Shown here: piece by piece, positions 48,301-59,000 of the stretch
Layout: the number at the start of each line of letters is the position of its first letter
Position numbering within the stretch: position 1 is the stretch's first letter
IMG/VR virus record: IMGVR_UViG_3300028895_000881
Span: 1-64,000 of that record
Direction: 5' to 3' (one strand)
DNA: 64,000 bases
Source: a virus
Notes under the pieces: generated by a model
Told to the model about the DNA's origin: nothing
The model's database searches: none
What the model saw: the letters and a program-made list of their open reading frames with translations, nothing else
Position numbers and translations under genes: made by a program

Positions 48301-51003
48301 GAAAGGCGTCTGAAGCGAGTGCCCAGGCTTCGTGCCCGGGTTGATGTTGGCCTCATTCCAGGGGTTCGAAGCTCCGCCCGCGACCGCACGAAGGTCCGTG
48401 AGCGTGATCGTCATCGCAGCGGGACCGCCTGCCGAACCATTGCCGTCCTCAGCGTTGGTGATCTGCGAACGAAGCTCAGCCGTGACCGTGTTGGTCGTAC
48501 CAGCGTTGTTGAAATCGTCGATCCCCTGCGAGATGAACTCGACACGCAAACGGTTGCTCTGACTTGCCGGGTTGGTTGTGAGACCGCCATTAGCCGCCGT
48601 CGTGCCCGCGCCAATGACCCGGAACGCGCCGTTGTTCTCGATCGTGTCGTCGTCACCGAAAAGGATGAGATAGACCTCAGAAGACTTGCCGGTGATGTCG
48701 CGACCCCCATTGGTGAGCATGTCCCAGAGGGTTCGTTGCCCACGAAGCACCGGGAAGTTCAGGGTCGTGGGGTCGTTGTTGAACGCGCCGCCAGTACCCG
48801 ACCACCAGTCTCCGGGGTTGTCGAAGTCGATACCCGGAAGAACAATCTCGCCCTCACCGAGCGGGATAGTGCCACCCGACAAGGTGAAGCCTTCGAGCTG
48901 TGTCGCAGCGTCGATGCCCGTGATCACCGAGGCACTGTTGAGCACGCCACCACAAACCAGGTAGGGCTTCTCGAAGTCGAGCGACTGAAGCGGGTACATC
49001 GGACCCGGGAACTCGGTCGGGTTTTGACCGGGACCAGCAGGGGACAGAGCTTGTAGACCCGCCCCCGCCGTCGCCGAGCCGGTGTTGAACTGGGTCGAGT
49101 TGACCCACAGCATCGTCACCGGGTTCTGCAACCCGGTATCGTCGTTGGGGAACTGAGTCTTCCAGTACTCGAACGGAGAGACGAACCGCACCGCTCGAGT
49201 GCCTCCGTCACGGAAGGTCTTGCGAGCTCCATTGGTGCCGTCATCGCCACCGATGTAGAGGAAAATGGTGGTGCCGTCCGTGAACCCAGGGTTCGTGTTG
49301 TTCTGGTTGTTCATGAACGCAGCCGGCTTGAAGTCCGCGCCCACGTCCCAGTCCACCAAGTCATCCAGGGTCTGGATGAAGCCCGCGTTGATCGTACCGT
49401 CAGGGTTCAGCAGCAGAGTCACGTCACCCTGGATCGCCGCCGCGTCCGACCAGATCTGACGGATGCCGTCTGGACCGTCGAGCGCCTCCGTGCCCACAGG
49501 CTCGGCAGTGGCACCATCTTGCAGGAGGTAGTCCACTTCCTTGACTGTGACGCCCTGAGTGTCACCACCGTCGTTGCCCGCCTGCTTCCAGGTCGTACGC
49601 ATACGGCCACGGATCAGGTTGGAGACGTTGTGAAGCAAGATCCGCGTGTAGTCCCAGTCCCCGATGTTCGAGCCGCGTCGAAGATCGAGGATGTCGTCTT
49701 GAGAGATTTCGTCCGCGAACAACCCGTCATCGCGGGTGTTGAAAAAACTGATCGCTGCCCCGGAACCGATCTCCCCACCAGCGTTGCGACCCGAGTGCAC
49801 CACTGGGTCAGTGCCCCAACGACCACGACCGTTGGCGGGGATCGTGATGGTGTTGGGAGCCGCAACGGTATCCACGGCCGAGATGCCGATGATCTCACCG
49901 TCGATGACCATGAACGCCTTGCTCAGGTCGAGGTTCGGATCATCCCACCCAGAACCAATCAGGTTGTCTACCTCGATGATCGTGTCGAGCGTGAACTGCT
50001 CAGCCGGCATCTCGTTGATGAGCGACATGGTGGTCAGTCGCTTCACGCCATCTTGAGGGTTCGCCAGGGTTGCCGCTGACGGGTTGCGATCGAAAGCACC
50101 GTTCTGGTTGGGGCTCCCGCTGAGGTTCACAGCCACGTAGGGCTGGTTGTTGCGACGGAACACCGCGCACATCGGAATGGCGTACGTGTAGCCATCCACA
50201 GTCCCGAGAGCGTTCTGAGAATCGCCATCACCAGCACGCCACAGCGAAGGGTCCCCCAACGCCGCGCGCATGTTCTCGAAGGTGAAACTCGTGACAGCCG
50301 TTTGGGGGCCCTGAGCAAACACGTTGGGATCACCGAGACCATCGGGATATACCGAGAGGTCCGGGCTCGAGCCAGCACCCGAACCGGAACCAACGACACG
50401 GATTCGGTACTGAAGCTGCACCCGCTCCGTGGTCTCGAACCCGATCGTCGGATCGGTGATGTCGTCATCGAGGTTGGTGCCCCCGAATTCGACGTTGCCC
50501 CACTTCCAGATCTTGTTGGCGGCAGGCTTGTTTGCCGTGCTCGGGTTCGGAGCGACGTTGACGAGCCACGCCTCCAAAAAGACGAAGTCGATGCGAGAGT
50601 CGCTCTCAGGGGGAGGGAACAGACGCACTTCGTTGGAGGTCGCACCCTCCGTCGTGATGTTGGAGCCAGACACCGGGATGATCCACCCGTTGACGTTGGC
50701 GTACATCACCGGAGCGAGCTCTTCCGGATCTCCAGCGTCATCGTCCTTCTGCTGTCCGAACTGGAAAAAGTTCGACCAGTTCTGCGAAGTGACGTAGTCA
50801 TCCAGCGCCCGAGTGGGGTCCAGGAAGAATCCAGAGTGAGTCTCCACGCGGACAAGCTGAGCGAGCTGCTCAACCTGGTCCTGCTGAAGCAGGTTCAGCT
50901 CGGAGTCCAGGGGCGGCTTGCCTTCTTGGAAGACAACGGCCTGGAACTGCCGGGCGAAAGCATCGAGAGTACGAGAGACACCATTTCCGAAATCTTGGGA
51001 CAT
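45304..51003 (-). CDS. Giant virion structural protein (1899 aa)
   Basis: The protein begins RQFQAVVFQEGKPPLDSELN, a Q-x-GK-x-x-LD-x-E-x-N signature seen at the start of large phage tail or baseplate-associated proteins. The rest is beta-rich, Asn/Gly/Thr-rich and has no enzymatic motif. Several blocks match the 1143-aa protein at 59275: DFVFLEAWLVNV, ERVQLQYRIRVVG, DPNVFAQG, GTVDGYTYAIPMCAVFRRN and DLRRGSN, so they are paralogues. A GAAGNEVRVQINN module near residue 1575-1600 looks like an inserted Ig-like or adhesin domain. Probably a tail fibre, baseplate or surface protein. Confidence 0.75.
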   Translation of the reverse strand: MSQDFGNGVSRTLDAFARQFQAVVFQEGKPPLDSELNLLQQDQVEQLAQLVRVETHSGFFLDPTRALDDYVTSQNWSNFFQFGQQKDDDAGDPEELAPVMYANVNGWIIPVSGSNITTEGATSNEVRLFPPPESDSRIDFVFLEAWLVNVAPNPSTANKPAANKIWKWGNVEFGGTNLDDDITDPTIGFETTERVQLQYRIRVVGSGSGAGSSPDLSVYPDGLGDPNVFAQGPQTAVTSFTFENMRAALGDPSLWRAGDGDSQNALGTVDGYTYAIPMCAVFRRNNQPYVAVNLSGSPNQNGAFDRNPSAATLANPQDGVKRLTTMSLINEMPAEQFTLDTIIEVDNLIGSGWDDPNLDLSKAFMVIDGEIIGISAVDTVAAPNTITIPANGRGRWGTDPVVHSGRNAGGEIGSGAAISFFNTRDDGLFADEISQDDILDLRRGSNIGDWDYTRILLHNVSNLIRGRMRTTWKQAGNDGGDTQGVTVKEVDYLLQDGATAEPVGTEALDGPDGIRQIWSDAAAIQGDVTLLLNPDGTINAGFIQTLDDLVDWDVGADFKPAAFMNNQNNTNPGFTDGTTIFLYIGGDDGTNGARKTFRDGGTRAVRFVSPFEYWKTQFPNDDTGLQNPVTMLWVNSTQFNTGSATAGAGLQALSPAGPGQNPTEFPGPMYPLQSLDFEKPYLVCGGVLNSASVITGIDAATQLEGFTLSGGTIPLGEGEIVLPGIDFDNPGDWWSGTGGAFNNDPTTLNFPVLRGQRTLWDMLTNGGRDITGKSSEVYLILFGDDDTIENNGAFRVIGAGTTAANGGLTTNPASQSNRLRVEFISQGIDDFNNAGTTNTVTAELRSQITNAEDGNGSAGGPAAMTITLTDLRAVAGGASNPWNEANINPGTKPGHSLQTPFDFKAVLNLTMMYHPGRGAMARVPDQINRITIQSPVSTILRQSRAVLDPNFPTDTGAPSNPAEVDYCPTHIQTWNRLPSLGLPAPQAPDYGGNVVLSSEIDRENESFFDNGSKTLLFRPFQRQAMTFQGYTIITDTADPTSLPPANTNTLLGAATVGNPNNGTEYPNPSLILNGWDGPKDDAQIFTTGLRMGYPVPSQYMPRFGRQDIPYFQDNGPVFGTGTFLEGINHLFCDTTNLSNPVFDIIGGEDNMTGGAQVTPLYLQTGATGGLAYGQFATILGTLKPGYQGRLTTEIGNACSEAAEITRKLANTVSSDFGAGLKGIQLPPYLGIARLYGVYDRRDFVAKGGVTYQADRVTPEANPAVNLLRRDQDKQTLFICEDGAFDLTGVRGDHTYIVPFNAIDITKSPNFVDGELPEQLEYVLEFTAFGFSNGWINENNYVMARRHNGQGTLRADIDNPELSGAFMCIPSAAPDSSRVYTAYNRTVYQGDPYMTRQGETRTTSDYENRYGQVSQGDAVGLANAIQQFDDNGDQIPQRPNARSFQVLAAVDFYTTMGTGNIGGRLFPGTVTDVGYTNDALPASGRIPPTGDTPAWRILTRAFTEGQARNNTDRARATFEVTGSSATVPVFDYGTSAVTIFTPTGTAVSFTGVNGATANADEFDASSPDVAVIATELFTKINARTELQNIVVAFNDTDSPRIELVAFEVGAAGNEVRVQINNTDDFLIRVPTSGLQGLDAVLTTTNLIGGEDLRLNAGSGTTQLALTGMTERLPLGILVQDSDFIGENPLGDTASAVNTFFGGIRPVQSLLPLTASAGEEFTRFAGSPGELLASSDGAILQYTAFDQNTNPGGSKRFRLFRGGGSSFVLGGRNPGGVVDWFSDTFPPSLMPVLKGGLLACKALLVRNFVEEAFSTDDTTTDGDEIQMVILTFAQVGQAAQSSAGVTIGGIISPTGFGEGNAASDRYRLTGKPMYVGRTRVVPDPETVPMAPFPGRDQTDIV

Positions 51004-51006
51004 AGC

Positions 51007-51669
51007 TCAAAGCTCCATCGGGGCCCACTGGGAGCCTTTGGACAGGTTTACGGGAGCAGGCAGACACTGATGGTTTTCAGGGGCGAACGCCTTCTGGGGA
51101 GTCAGGGGGTCGGTCCAGTCAAAAGAGCTGAGAGGACGAATGTGGTCGATGTGCCACTCGGCACGGGGCCCAGGACATGGGCCGAGATGGTCCAGGATCG
51201 CTTGATAGTCGATCCCGTACTCGTCAGCCGTTTTTACTTTGCCGCCAGGGACATACACGTAAAAAGCGTGATGCAGCCGGGACCGGAGCCTTTGTTGCAA
51301 AGCAAAGGTTTCGTCTTCGGCACGACGTTTGTTGACGTACTTGCGTTGACAACGACGCCACGCATCTCGACCGTGGTCGGTCGCAAGATACCGGTCAAAC
51401 GCCCTTTTGGTAGCGGCGTCCCCTTCGGGGGTTTTCCGGTATCTTTGGCGATAAGCCGCCAGCTTGGTTTTCCCTTGGGGACTACTCTCCCATTTTTTCC
51501 GTGAAAGTGCTTGGCACTGCACACAGGGACCCGTTCGGTTTTTCCCCCGATACCGCCAAGATTGGTTTGACCCCGGCTCTGACTCATGGCCACGACGACA
51601 GAGCGCTCCGAGCACATGCTTGGTTGCGTCAGGCTCGAAAACTCCGGTTTTTGATCGGAACGGGGACAT
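51007..51669 (-). CDS. HNH-type homing endonuclease between structural genes
   Basis: The 220-residue protein has a CRRGHE...CVQCQALSRKKWESS zinc module in the N-terminal half and a nuclease core RAEWHIDHIRPLSSFDW...AFAPENHQCLPAPVNLSKG, the HNH variant with DH, N and N. A central basic helix region (AAYRQRYRKTPEGDAATKRA) probably contacts DNA. It starts by TGATG overlap with the upstream gene and ends three bases before the 1899-aa gene. It is a mobile insertion in the virion operon. Confidence 0.85.
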   Translation of the reverse strand: MSPFRSKTGVFEPDATKHVLGALCRRGHESEPGSNQSWRYRGKNRTGPCVQCQALSRKKWESSPQGKTKLAAYRQRYRKTPEGDAATKRAFDRYLATDHGRDAWRRCQRKYVNKRRAEDETFALQQRLRSRLHHAFYVYVPGGKVKTADEYGIDYQAILDHLGPCPGPRAEWHIDHIRPLSSFDWTDPLTPQKAFAPENHQCLPAPVNLSKGSQWAPMEL

Positions 51670-52457
51670 CAGAAAAGAAGACCGTAGTGGGCCAGGTAGT
51701 ACTTGAAATCCGGATTCGTATTTTTGAACGCCAACCGGATCAACAGCCCTGGATTACAGAAGGCGATGGGAATAAGACGCCCAACGGGGAAAAAATTTGC
51801 ACCGTCATTGATGGAGATGAAAACCTCGAAATCCGAAGGTTCTTGGTCCACTTCCAATGCCTGACGGACTGCTGGAGTGTTGAGTCCCGCAGTGGCGCCA
51901 AAACTTGAACGGACATCGTTAGTGGTGGAAAAGCGATACACGTACCAGTAGACCGCAAATTCCATCGCCCCCACGCCCCCCGTGAGAGGGCCCACGTCGA
52001 TGGTGTCGGTCACGAGGACGCCCGGACGCTCGAGCCCGAAACCGGGGGCGTCGTTTTGAGGGAGCACTGCCACCGAGTTTGCCGCGTTTCCAGTCGGCAG
52101 TGGGCCAGCGGTCCCACGGCCGAACTGGAATCGTGAAATGTGGGAGGCCGTGATGGGCGAGCCTTCGTTCAAAACCCCGGCCGGATCGAGATCGTCCATG
52201 TCCGCGCCCTCGATGAGAGGGTTGAACAGGATGTTCTCGTACTGAGGGAACTGGACCAGCAACCCTGCGAAGTTCCGGGCCACGACCGAGTTCGGAGCTC
52301 CGCTCGGGAGAATGAAGCTGTTCGGCTCGACGGCGACTTTGACCCCTTCCGCGATGGGGACCATGTACTGGCCGTTCCGCGCAACGGGGGTTCCGTTGGG
52401 CGGATTCTTCTCCAACTGGATGATCTCGTTGGATTCGAGTGTGGCGACGATGCGCAT
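51669..52457 (-). CDS. Virion structural protein candidate
   Basis: A 262-residue beta-rich protein (MRIVATLESNEIIQLEKNPP, TGGVGAMEFAVYWYVYRFST, DFEVFISINDGANFFPVGRL) with no catalytic motif. Composition and position among giant structural genes suggest a tail or surface component. It begins 48 bases after the 1175-aa gene ends. Family unknown. Confidence 0.65.
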   Translation of the reverse strand: MRIVATLESNEIIQLEKNPPNGTPVARNGQYMVPIAEGVKVAVEPNSFILPSGAPNSVVARNFAGLLVQFPQYENILFNPLIEGADMDDLDPAGVLNEGSPITASHISRFQFGRGTAGPLPTGNAANSVAVLPQNDAPGFGLERPGVLVTDTIDVGPLTGGVGAMEFAVYWYVYRFSTTNDVRSSFGATAGLNTPAVRQALEVDQEPSDFEVFISINDGANFFPVGRLIPIAFCNPGLLIRLAFKNTNPDFKYYLAHYGLLF

Positions 52458-52505
52458 CGAGCGTTCCTGTATGGGGCCGACCTATAAGCTGAAAAATGGC
52501 CGTTT

Positions 52506-55500
52506 CTACGGCAGCAGCGGGAGGTTGAAAGTGCCCAGATCCTTCTCCAGCACGACAGAAACGTGGTGGAAATTGAGGTCGAAAATGCCGGGATTGGCTG
52601 TTGCCGTACGACGAGCTCCTCCGCACACGAACATGCCCGTTCCGCTCGGAGTCGGGAGCAGGTCACCCTGCGTCACGTTGATGCTGTCGATGAGGTTCTT
52701 GTTCTGGTCGAAGACCCCCATTTTCACGATGTTGGAAAAGGGACCATTCTGAGGACCATACGGCTGAACCTCGATCACGAAATAGTAGGCTTCGGAGACC
52801 AAGTTCACCGGGTTCGACGAAGCCGGGGTGGTCACCACGTTCTCGACTCCCGAAAGACCCCTCGTCCAGTAGCGCCAGTTCGGCCCTGCGGCGTTGTCAA
52901 GCTGGAACCCCACCACCGTGTACCGGAGCGGCAGACCCGGCTCAGCACCGCCCAGAGGGCCCTGAGTGATGAAGTCCACGGTGGGGGCGAAGGGCGCTCC
53001 ACCCTCATCTTGCACAAGCCCGACAAACGCTTTTCCGCTTTGCGTCGTCACCCGGTACTCCGTCGAAATCTTGGCGACGAAGCGCAAGTTGTCCCGCATG
53101 TGGAACTGACCGTCACCAGCAGGGATGCCGCCCGGTGTGGTGATCCACCCTTGCCAGTCAACACCGGCACCACCGTCGGTGCTCATCGGGATGGAAGGTC
53201 CGAACGGCGTGATGGTGAACCAGTTACCCGGTTTGGAGCCACGCGGGTCACCGAGCGGAACCTGGTAGTCCAGGTTCATCAGCAGACCCTCTTCGTCGTA
53301 GTAGTTTCGGAACGGGTCGACCAGGTTCACATCGCCGATGGGGTACAGCAACTTGGACGGCGTGATGCGTCCATAGGCACGATCCTGGAACCCAAAGTCA
53401 GGGAGGCGCCGGATCGTCATCGACCCGTCGATCTCAGGCCGCATCCGAGCGCCCTCAAAACGAAGAGTATCGGCTCGAGTCGAACTACCGTAGTAGGTGT
53501 CCGATGGCGCAAAGTTCGAGACGAACGGGATCGAGAAGGACTCGCGACGGAACACCACTTCACGACGCAAGACCACAAAGCGAGACTGCGCACCCGGGAA
53601 CAACGAAGGGTCCGGGTTCACAGAGTTGGCCTTGGCCGAAATGCCGCCCAGAGCAGTCCCAGCCCCACCACCAGGAAGGACAACAGGAACTTTCGTCGTG
53701 TAGCCCCAAAGCCCAAGCGCCGCGCTTTGGCCAGAACCCGTCTGGATGGTGATGACACCCGTCTCCGGCCCATCCCAAACACGATCGAGGACGATGTCTA
53801 CGTTGCCTGTCAGGGCCGAGACGCCGATGTACGGGTTGGTCGGAACGAAGGTCGTGTTGACCAGATCGATTTTGGCCGAAACCTCTTCGCTATAGGCGTC
53901 GTGGTCCTTGAGACCGTCCGCGTCGTGCGTCGTGACGCGCAGGCCCGTTCCGAGTTGCGAGTCCTCCATCGAGTACGGCACGCAGGCCGCAAACAGGACA
54001 ACTTCGCCACGCGGGTTGTTGCCGGTCAGACCCGTGATGCCGTTCGGGATCACGTCACTCGGTGCGAGCGGAACGTTGGCTCGAGACTGCGGAGGCGGAT
54101 GACTCAAGCGCACCACACCAGACGAGTAGTCGATGTCGACGTACTGCTTCTCGTTGATCGAACCGTCAATCACGAGCTCGCGGCCCGTGATGGGACGGTC
54201 GAAATCCGGAATCGTCTGCGTCGGGTCGAGAGGGCTCTCCTTGGCCGGGAAAAGCACCATGCGGAACCCGAGATCCATCATGTTGCCGGGGTTCTCGATG
54301 TTGCGGATGGGGCCCCCAGCCGCGACAGAGCGCGTATCGAAAATGGCGCGGTCAGGGCGACCCGGGCCCGAACCCGGCGGCGGTGCGGGCTGGCCACCCG
54401 TCAGCAGCGGATCGGCGATCTGTTTCTCGAAACGCCCGACCCACTGAGGATCGATGAGCGTCTTGAGGCGAGAGGACTCGACGTTGTCGAGGTTGAACTC
54501 GTTTTGCCACAAAGACGAGATCGACTGATGCAGGTTGAACAGCAACCCCACCTCTTGACCGGCAAATATGTTGCTGACGAAAGGACCAGGGCCCCAGTAA
54601 GTGAGACCCGTCTGCGGGTCGGTCTCGGGCACCCGGTTGAGCAAAAGACGGTCGGGACCCACCAAAAGGTCCACCATGTCGAACCACCCGAAACAACTTT
54701 CGATCGTGCCGAAAGACAGCCCCGGGAGATCGTCATCACGCTGGGTGACCGACACATTGACGATGGGATATTCGGAGGTGAAGAGCCCCGTCGTGTACGT
54801 GGTGGGGTCCGTGATGTCGATGATCCACTGGCCCACCGAAGACCCGAGCGCGAAAGCACTCTCCACCGTGCCTGCCGCTTCTCGTACGGGGTTGGGGACA
54901 GGCAGGCGTACACGGCCGCCATAGGCAGCGGGAGCCCCTCCAACAACGAAAGAACCTCCTCGAGAACTTGTGAACCCACCTTGCAACCAGGTGCCGTCTC
55001 CAGGAGTGCCACCGTCATACGGTGGGAAATTGTCGCCGCCCGCAGCGCGCTCGGGAGAAATGACCACGAAGGTCTGCTCGCGTCCCGAGGTGGACATCCC
55101 GTCGTTACCGCCCGCCGCACCAGATTGCGGAATCGCCTGGAGGCGCGTGACGTAGGGACGAAGCAAGGTGATGGCACGGATGCTCAGCGTAGGAGCACCC
55201 GAAACATCGAAGTAGTCCTGCAATCGCTTGTCAGGGTGGAGCTCGATGCGAAAGGGCAGACCGATGCCCACCAAAGGAATCGCCGACACACGGAAGAGCT
55301 CAAAACGAGCCGTGTCTGCGTTGAGGTCCAACGCGGGCATCGGCGTACGCCCCGCAGGGATGCTGCCCGGGTTGAAACCATCGTCCGTGATGACCACGTA
55401 CAAGCCACCGTTAGGCTCAGCCGGGTCGCCAATAGTCCAGCCGCCGCCTCCTCCAGGACCGTAGGCACTGAGCAAGTTGCCGGAGTACGGCTGCATCACG

Positions 55501-56033
55501 TTCGGGTTGCCGTCAGGGCGCACGTCCATGATGAGAAGGTCGCCGCCGTTGGGGCCAGCACCCAACGAGACCTGCCACGTCCAGTCCATGAACGGAGATT
55601 TGAGAGTCGGTCCGATGACCTCGAAACCGATGGGGTGCCCCACCAAACTCGGGCCCTTCTTGCCGAAGGTGTTCGTGCGCCAGTTGTAAGGCACGAAGTT
55701 GATCTCCGGAGCGCCGCGATACCCGAGTTTGCTGATCTTGCTCCGGATGGGAACGGGAGGCCCTTGAGGATCGACCCCGGCCACGGGCTCGCTGACCAGG
55801 TTTCCCGTGGGGTTGATGGTCGATCCCATCCCGAACTTGTACTGGGCCGCCCAAGACCCCGAGAACCCTTCGATGATCTTGGCCGCCGCCGACGCTCGGT
55901 TCGCGTTGACGGTTGCGTCACGGTCAATGAGCTCCTGCCACGGCTCGAGCTCCGAACGTGTTTTGGCGTCGCGCTCAAACCCCTTGCGGAGCTTGTCGAG
56001 GAGTTCCTTATCCTGATCAGTAAAATCGGCCAT
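52506..56033 (-). CDS. Giant virion structural protein (1175 aa)
   Basis: The protein starts with a charged helix (DQDKELLDKLRKGFERDAKT) and then is almost entirely beta, rich in Gly, Asn, Pro and Thr, typical of phage fibre or baseplate proteins. Sub-blocks such as LDLNADTARFELFRVSAIPL and DRPITGRELVIDGSINEKQY suggest repeated sheet domains. There are no catalytic motifs or membrane segments. It lies 10 bases downstream of the 1075-aa gene and is co-transcribed with it. Exact virion location cannot be told from sequence. Confidence 0.7.
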   Translation of the reverse strand: MADFTDQDKELLDKLRKGFERDAKTRSELEPWQELIDRDATVNANRASAAAKIIEGFSGSWAAQYKFGMGSTINPTGNLVSEPVAGVDPQGPPVPIRSKISKLGYRGAPEINFVPYNWRTNTFGKKGPSLVGHPIGFEVIGPTLKSPFMDWTWQVSLGAGPNGGDLLIMDVRPDGNPNVMQPYSGNLLSAYGPGGGGGWTIGDPAEPNGGLYVVITDDGFNPGSIPAGRTPMPALDLNADTARFELFRVSAIPLVGIGLPFRIELHPDKRLQDYFDVSGAPTLSIRAITLLRPYVTRLQAIPQSGAAGGNDGMSTSGREQTFVVISPERAAGGDNFPPYDGGTPGDGTWLQGGFTSSRGGSFVVGGAPAAYGGRVRLPVPNPVREAAGTVESAFALGSSVGQWIIDITDPTTYTTGLFTSEYPIVNVSVTQRDDDLPGLSFGTIESCFGWFDMVDLLVGPDRLLLNRVPETDPQTGLTYWGPGPFVSNIFAGQEVGLLFNLHQSISSLWQNEFNLDNVESSRLKTLIDPQWVGRFEKQIADPLLTGGQPAPPPGSGPGRPDRAIFDTRSVAAGGPIRNIENPGNMMDLGFRMVLFPAKESPLDPTQTIPDFDRPITGRELVIDGSINEKQYVDIDYSSGVVRLSHPPPQSRANVPLAPSDVIPNGITGLTGNNPRGEVVLFAACVPYSMEDSQLGTGLRVTTHDADGLKDHDAYSEEVSAKIDLVNTTFVPTNPYIGVSALTGNVDIVLDRVWDGPETGVITIQTGSGQSAALGLWGYTTKVPVVLPGGGAGTALGGISAKANSVNPDPSLFPGAQSRFVVLRREVVFRRESFSIPFVSNFAPSDTYYGSSTRADTLRFEGARMRPEIDGSMTIRRLPDFGFQDRAYGRITPSKLLYPIGDVNLVDPFRNYYDEEGLLMNLDYQVPLGDPRGSKPGNWFTITPFGPSIPMSTDGGAGVDWQGWITTPGGIPAGDGQFHMRDNLRFVAKISTEYRVTTQSGKAFVGLVQDEGGAPFAPTVDFITQGPLGGAEPGLPLRYTVVGFQLDNAAGPNWRYWTRGLSGVENVVTTPASSNPVNLVSEAYYFVIEVQPYGPQNGPFSNIVKMGVFDQNKNLIDSINVTQGDLLPTPSGTGMFVCGGARRTATANPGIFDLNFHHVSVVLEKDLGTFNLPLLP

Positions 56034-56043
56034 CGTTCATTCC

Positions 56044-59000
56044 TTACGGGAAGGGAGGCGGCCCGAAAGGAGTCGCATCGTTGGGGCCCAGACCCGTGCT
56101 GTGTCGAAGCACAGTCACACCGGTCAAAGCGCGGGGGACATCAGAGGTGGCGTTAGGACCTCCCTGAGTGAAGTTGAGGGCCTGGCCCTCCATGTTCGAC
56201 CGAATCCGAGCGCGGAAGAACACCGGAGCCACTCCGATGAAGGCTCCCGAGTTCGCGAAGATGTTGACAGCCGGACCCACGTTCACACGCACCTGACAGA
56301 ACACAGTACCCGTCACGGCGTCACGCCCGTTGAAGGTCACGGTCGGGTCGATGATCTGACAACCAGCACCGTCGAGCAGAGGGTCCTGCTTTGAGGGGCC
56401 GTCCATGTCCGCGCGGCCGATGTCCATCCACGTGGTCAAGCCAGGGATCTTGATCTCGAGCGCGATGCCCAAGCCACCGGGACCGGGAGGCAAGTACGCA
56501 AAATCTTCGAGCTCGAGGCCATCGATACGAAGCGTCAGGAAAGGCTGACCCACAACGGTGGGCTCAGGAGTCGCATCATTGCTGTAGGCCGCGTCGAAGA
56601 TGCGGTAGTAGAAACGGTCGTTCCCAGCCGCAGGCGCCCCCGAGTAGTCGAACTGCGCCGAAGTGATGTCACCCGCTACCAGCGACGGCCGGAACCCGGT
56701 TGAGTAGTCGATCTGCGGGTAGATGACCATGCCGCTGAACGGCTGCGGGTTCATGACGCCATCCGTAGCCGGAGGGTCGCGATCAGGGAGTCCGCTGACC
56801 TGAAGTTCGTTTTGAACCAAACCGTCCGTTTGCAGGTCACGGACGTAGTAGTCGGCACGCAAAGAGGAGGCGCCTCCCAAGGTAGCGAAGGGCTCACTTG
56901 CGATACGCACCGGCAACTCGATGGGGCCCAGGGGTCCAAAAGGTAGACCCGGGCCCTCGAGGTTGCCGAGAAGAAGACCCGCGTTGAACGTGGGGTCGAT
57001 GCCCGGCAGCGTCACCTCTGCGTACCGGTAGACCTCATCGTAGAAACGCTCTTCCACGTCTTTGCGAGAACTCTCGAGGCCCGCACGCGGAGGCGAGTCT
57101 CCCACACCGGTCTTGAAGTTGCCGTACGCCCCTGCGCCCACGAAAGAGGGCGAATGGGACGTGGTGTGCATGAGGAGCTGGTCCCCGGTAGGACTCGGGA
57201 ACAAGAACGTCGTGCTCGTGACCGAAGCGTCCTGCTGACCTTGGGGTTTGCGAGCAAAGAGCCGTACTTGACCATCGAAGGTGAAGTGACACTGGGAGTC
57301 GTCACCCGCGAAAGAGATGGGAGTGTCGCCACCCAACAGGATGATGTCGGCCGAGCTGAGCACGGTCGGACCTGTCGCCAGATCGAACGGACCACTTACG
57401 GAATCCACGTCCGTGTACTGGAAATCGACGCGCTGGTACGTGGCGGTTCCCGTGTAGCCAACACCAGCTCCGTTGATGATGTTGAAATCAGCGGTTCCGA
57501 TGCCCAGGTACAGGATGGCAGGGTCGCGGTGCCATAGGCCCGCAGTTTCCTCCGCCGGAGGCAAGCTGGGACCACCCAAGAGGTAGGTGGGAGAAAACAG
57601 ACCCGCAGCGCCCCAAGCCAACGTGTTGATCTGCCAGTTGGTGCCAAGACCACTTCCGTTGGGGAGGAAGTACTGGATGCCCGAGACGAACATCGTCTCG
57701 TCCACCTCACTCGTGAACGTGTAGCTCAGAGCGTTGGTGAGCAGAGGGTCGTTGGTGTCGGTAAGAACCGCCGAGCGGTGGAGATGGTAGGCCCCGGAAG
57801 TAACCGGCGGAGATACCGGATCAACCAGGTTGTCGACGCTCTCCGGGTTGATGTAGTTCGACATGTCTGCGCTCCACAGCTCATAGCCGAGCGACAAGTC
57901 GTCAGGCATGATGCCGTCTCGAGCGAAGGCTTCGAAGTCCCCTTCGCGGCGGAAGTGCAGCAGGATGTACGAGCCGTTGTCGGGATCGCCGAACACGGAA
58001 CGGTCGAACTGGTGACGGTAGCGAGCGACCTGGTACGTCCAGTAGTCCTTCGAGAAGTTCGCGTAGTCACCGGCTTGCGTCAGATCCACGAGCGGATCGA
58101 GCGCAACAGCAGGTTTCGTGAAGTACCGAGGCTTCTGTACGTCAGGGGTGAACTTGAGCCCCGTGGCCGACGTGTAGTCATCGAGGTGTGGCAGGCGGTA
58201 GCCGAAGAAGTTGTTGTCGTTACCGCCACCCGTGGCCGCCGTGGTGCCGCCGAGAACCGGGATGCCCCCGGGCACGATGGGAACACCGGCCGCCGGGTCA
58301 GATCCCAGACGAACTTGTCCGGCACTGGGATCTGCACCGCCAGGGAGGGCTGCTCCCGTCTCACTGTCGATGCCCAGGTGGAGCTCCACCAGGTTGTACT
58401 GGCCCGTGGCGCGTCCCGGGAAAGCGTACACATCCGGGTCGCCTTCCGAAAAAATGCCGCCGGGATCGCCATCGCAATCCCCGTTGAGACCTTGGCCACA
58501 CAGGATGGCCGCGATGACACGCTCGGTCAGGGGTTGCGCCAAGAACTCAGCGACACCTCCGGCTGCCGGCCAGTGAAACAGAGCGATGACCCCTCGGTCT
58601 GCCGGATACACGGCGCCAGAGATGACCACGTTCGTCGTGCCTACCCCCGCGTTGAGGGTTCGGGCAGTTTCCACGATGGGCACCGTGCGTGTGAAACCGC
58701 CGTGATGCGTGAAGCCAGGGCCACCGCCGGTGTAGCCCACGTCCGCGATGTTGAAAGTCGGGTCCGTGTCGGGGTCGTTACCCGGGATGGTGAAAACCAC
58801 ACCACCAGGGTTGTCGGCAAAAGCGGTCGAGAAGATGTTCTGTGTCTCGTACGGAGGGAAGAACCACTCGTTGTAGACCCAGAAGTCGTTGTTCGGGTTC
58901 GACGGGTCCGGGCTCGTCACATCACCGCGCGTGATGAACCCACCGTCACGCAGCTTGAGGACACCCCAGTCCGTGATGCCCGTGAAGGTCAACGCATTGG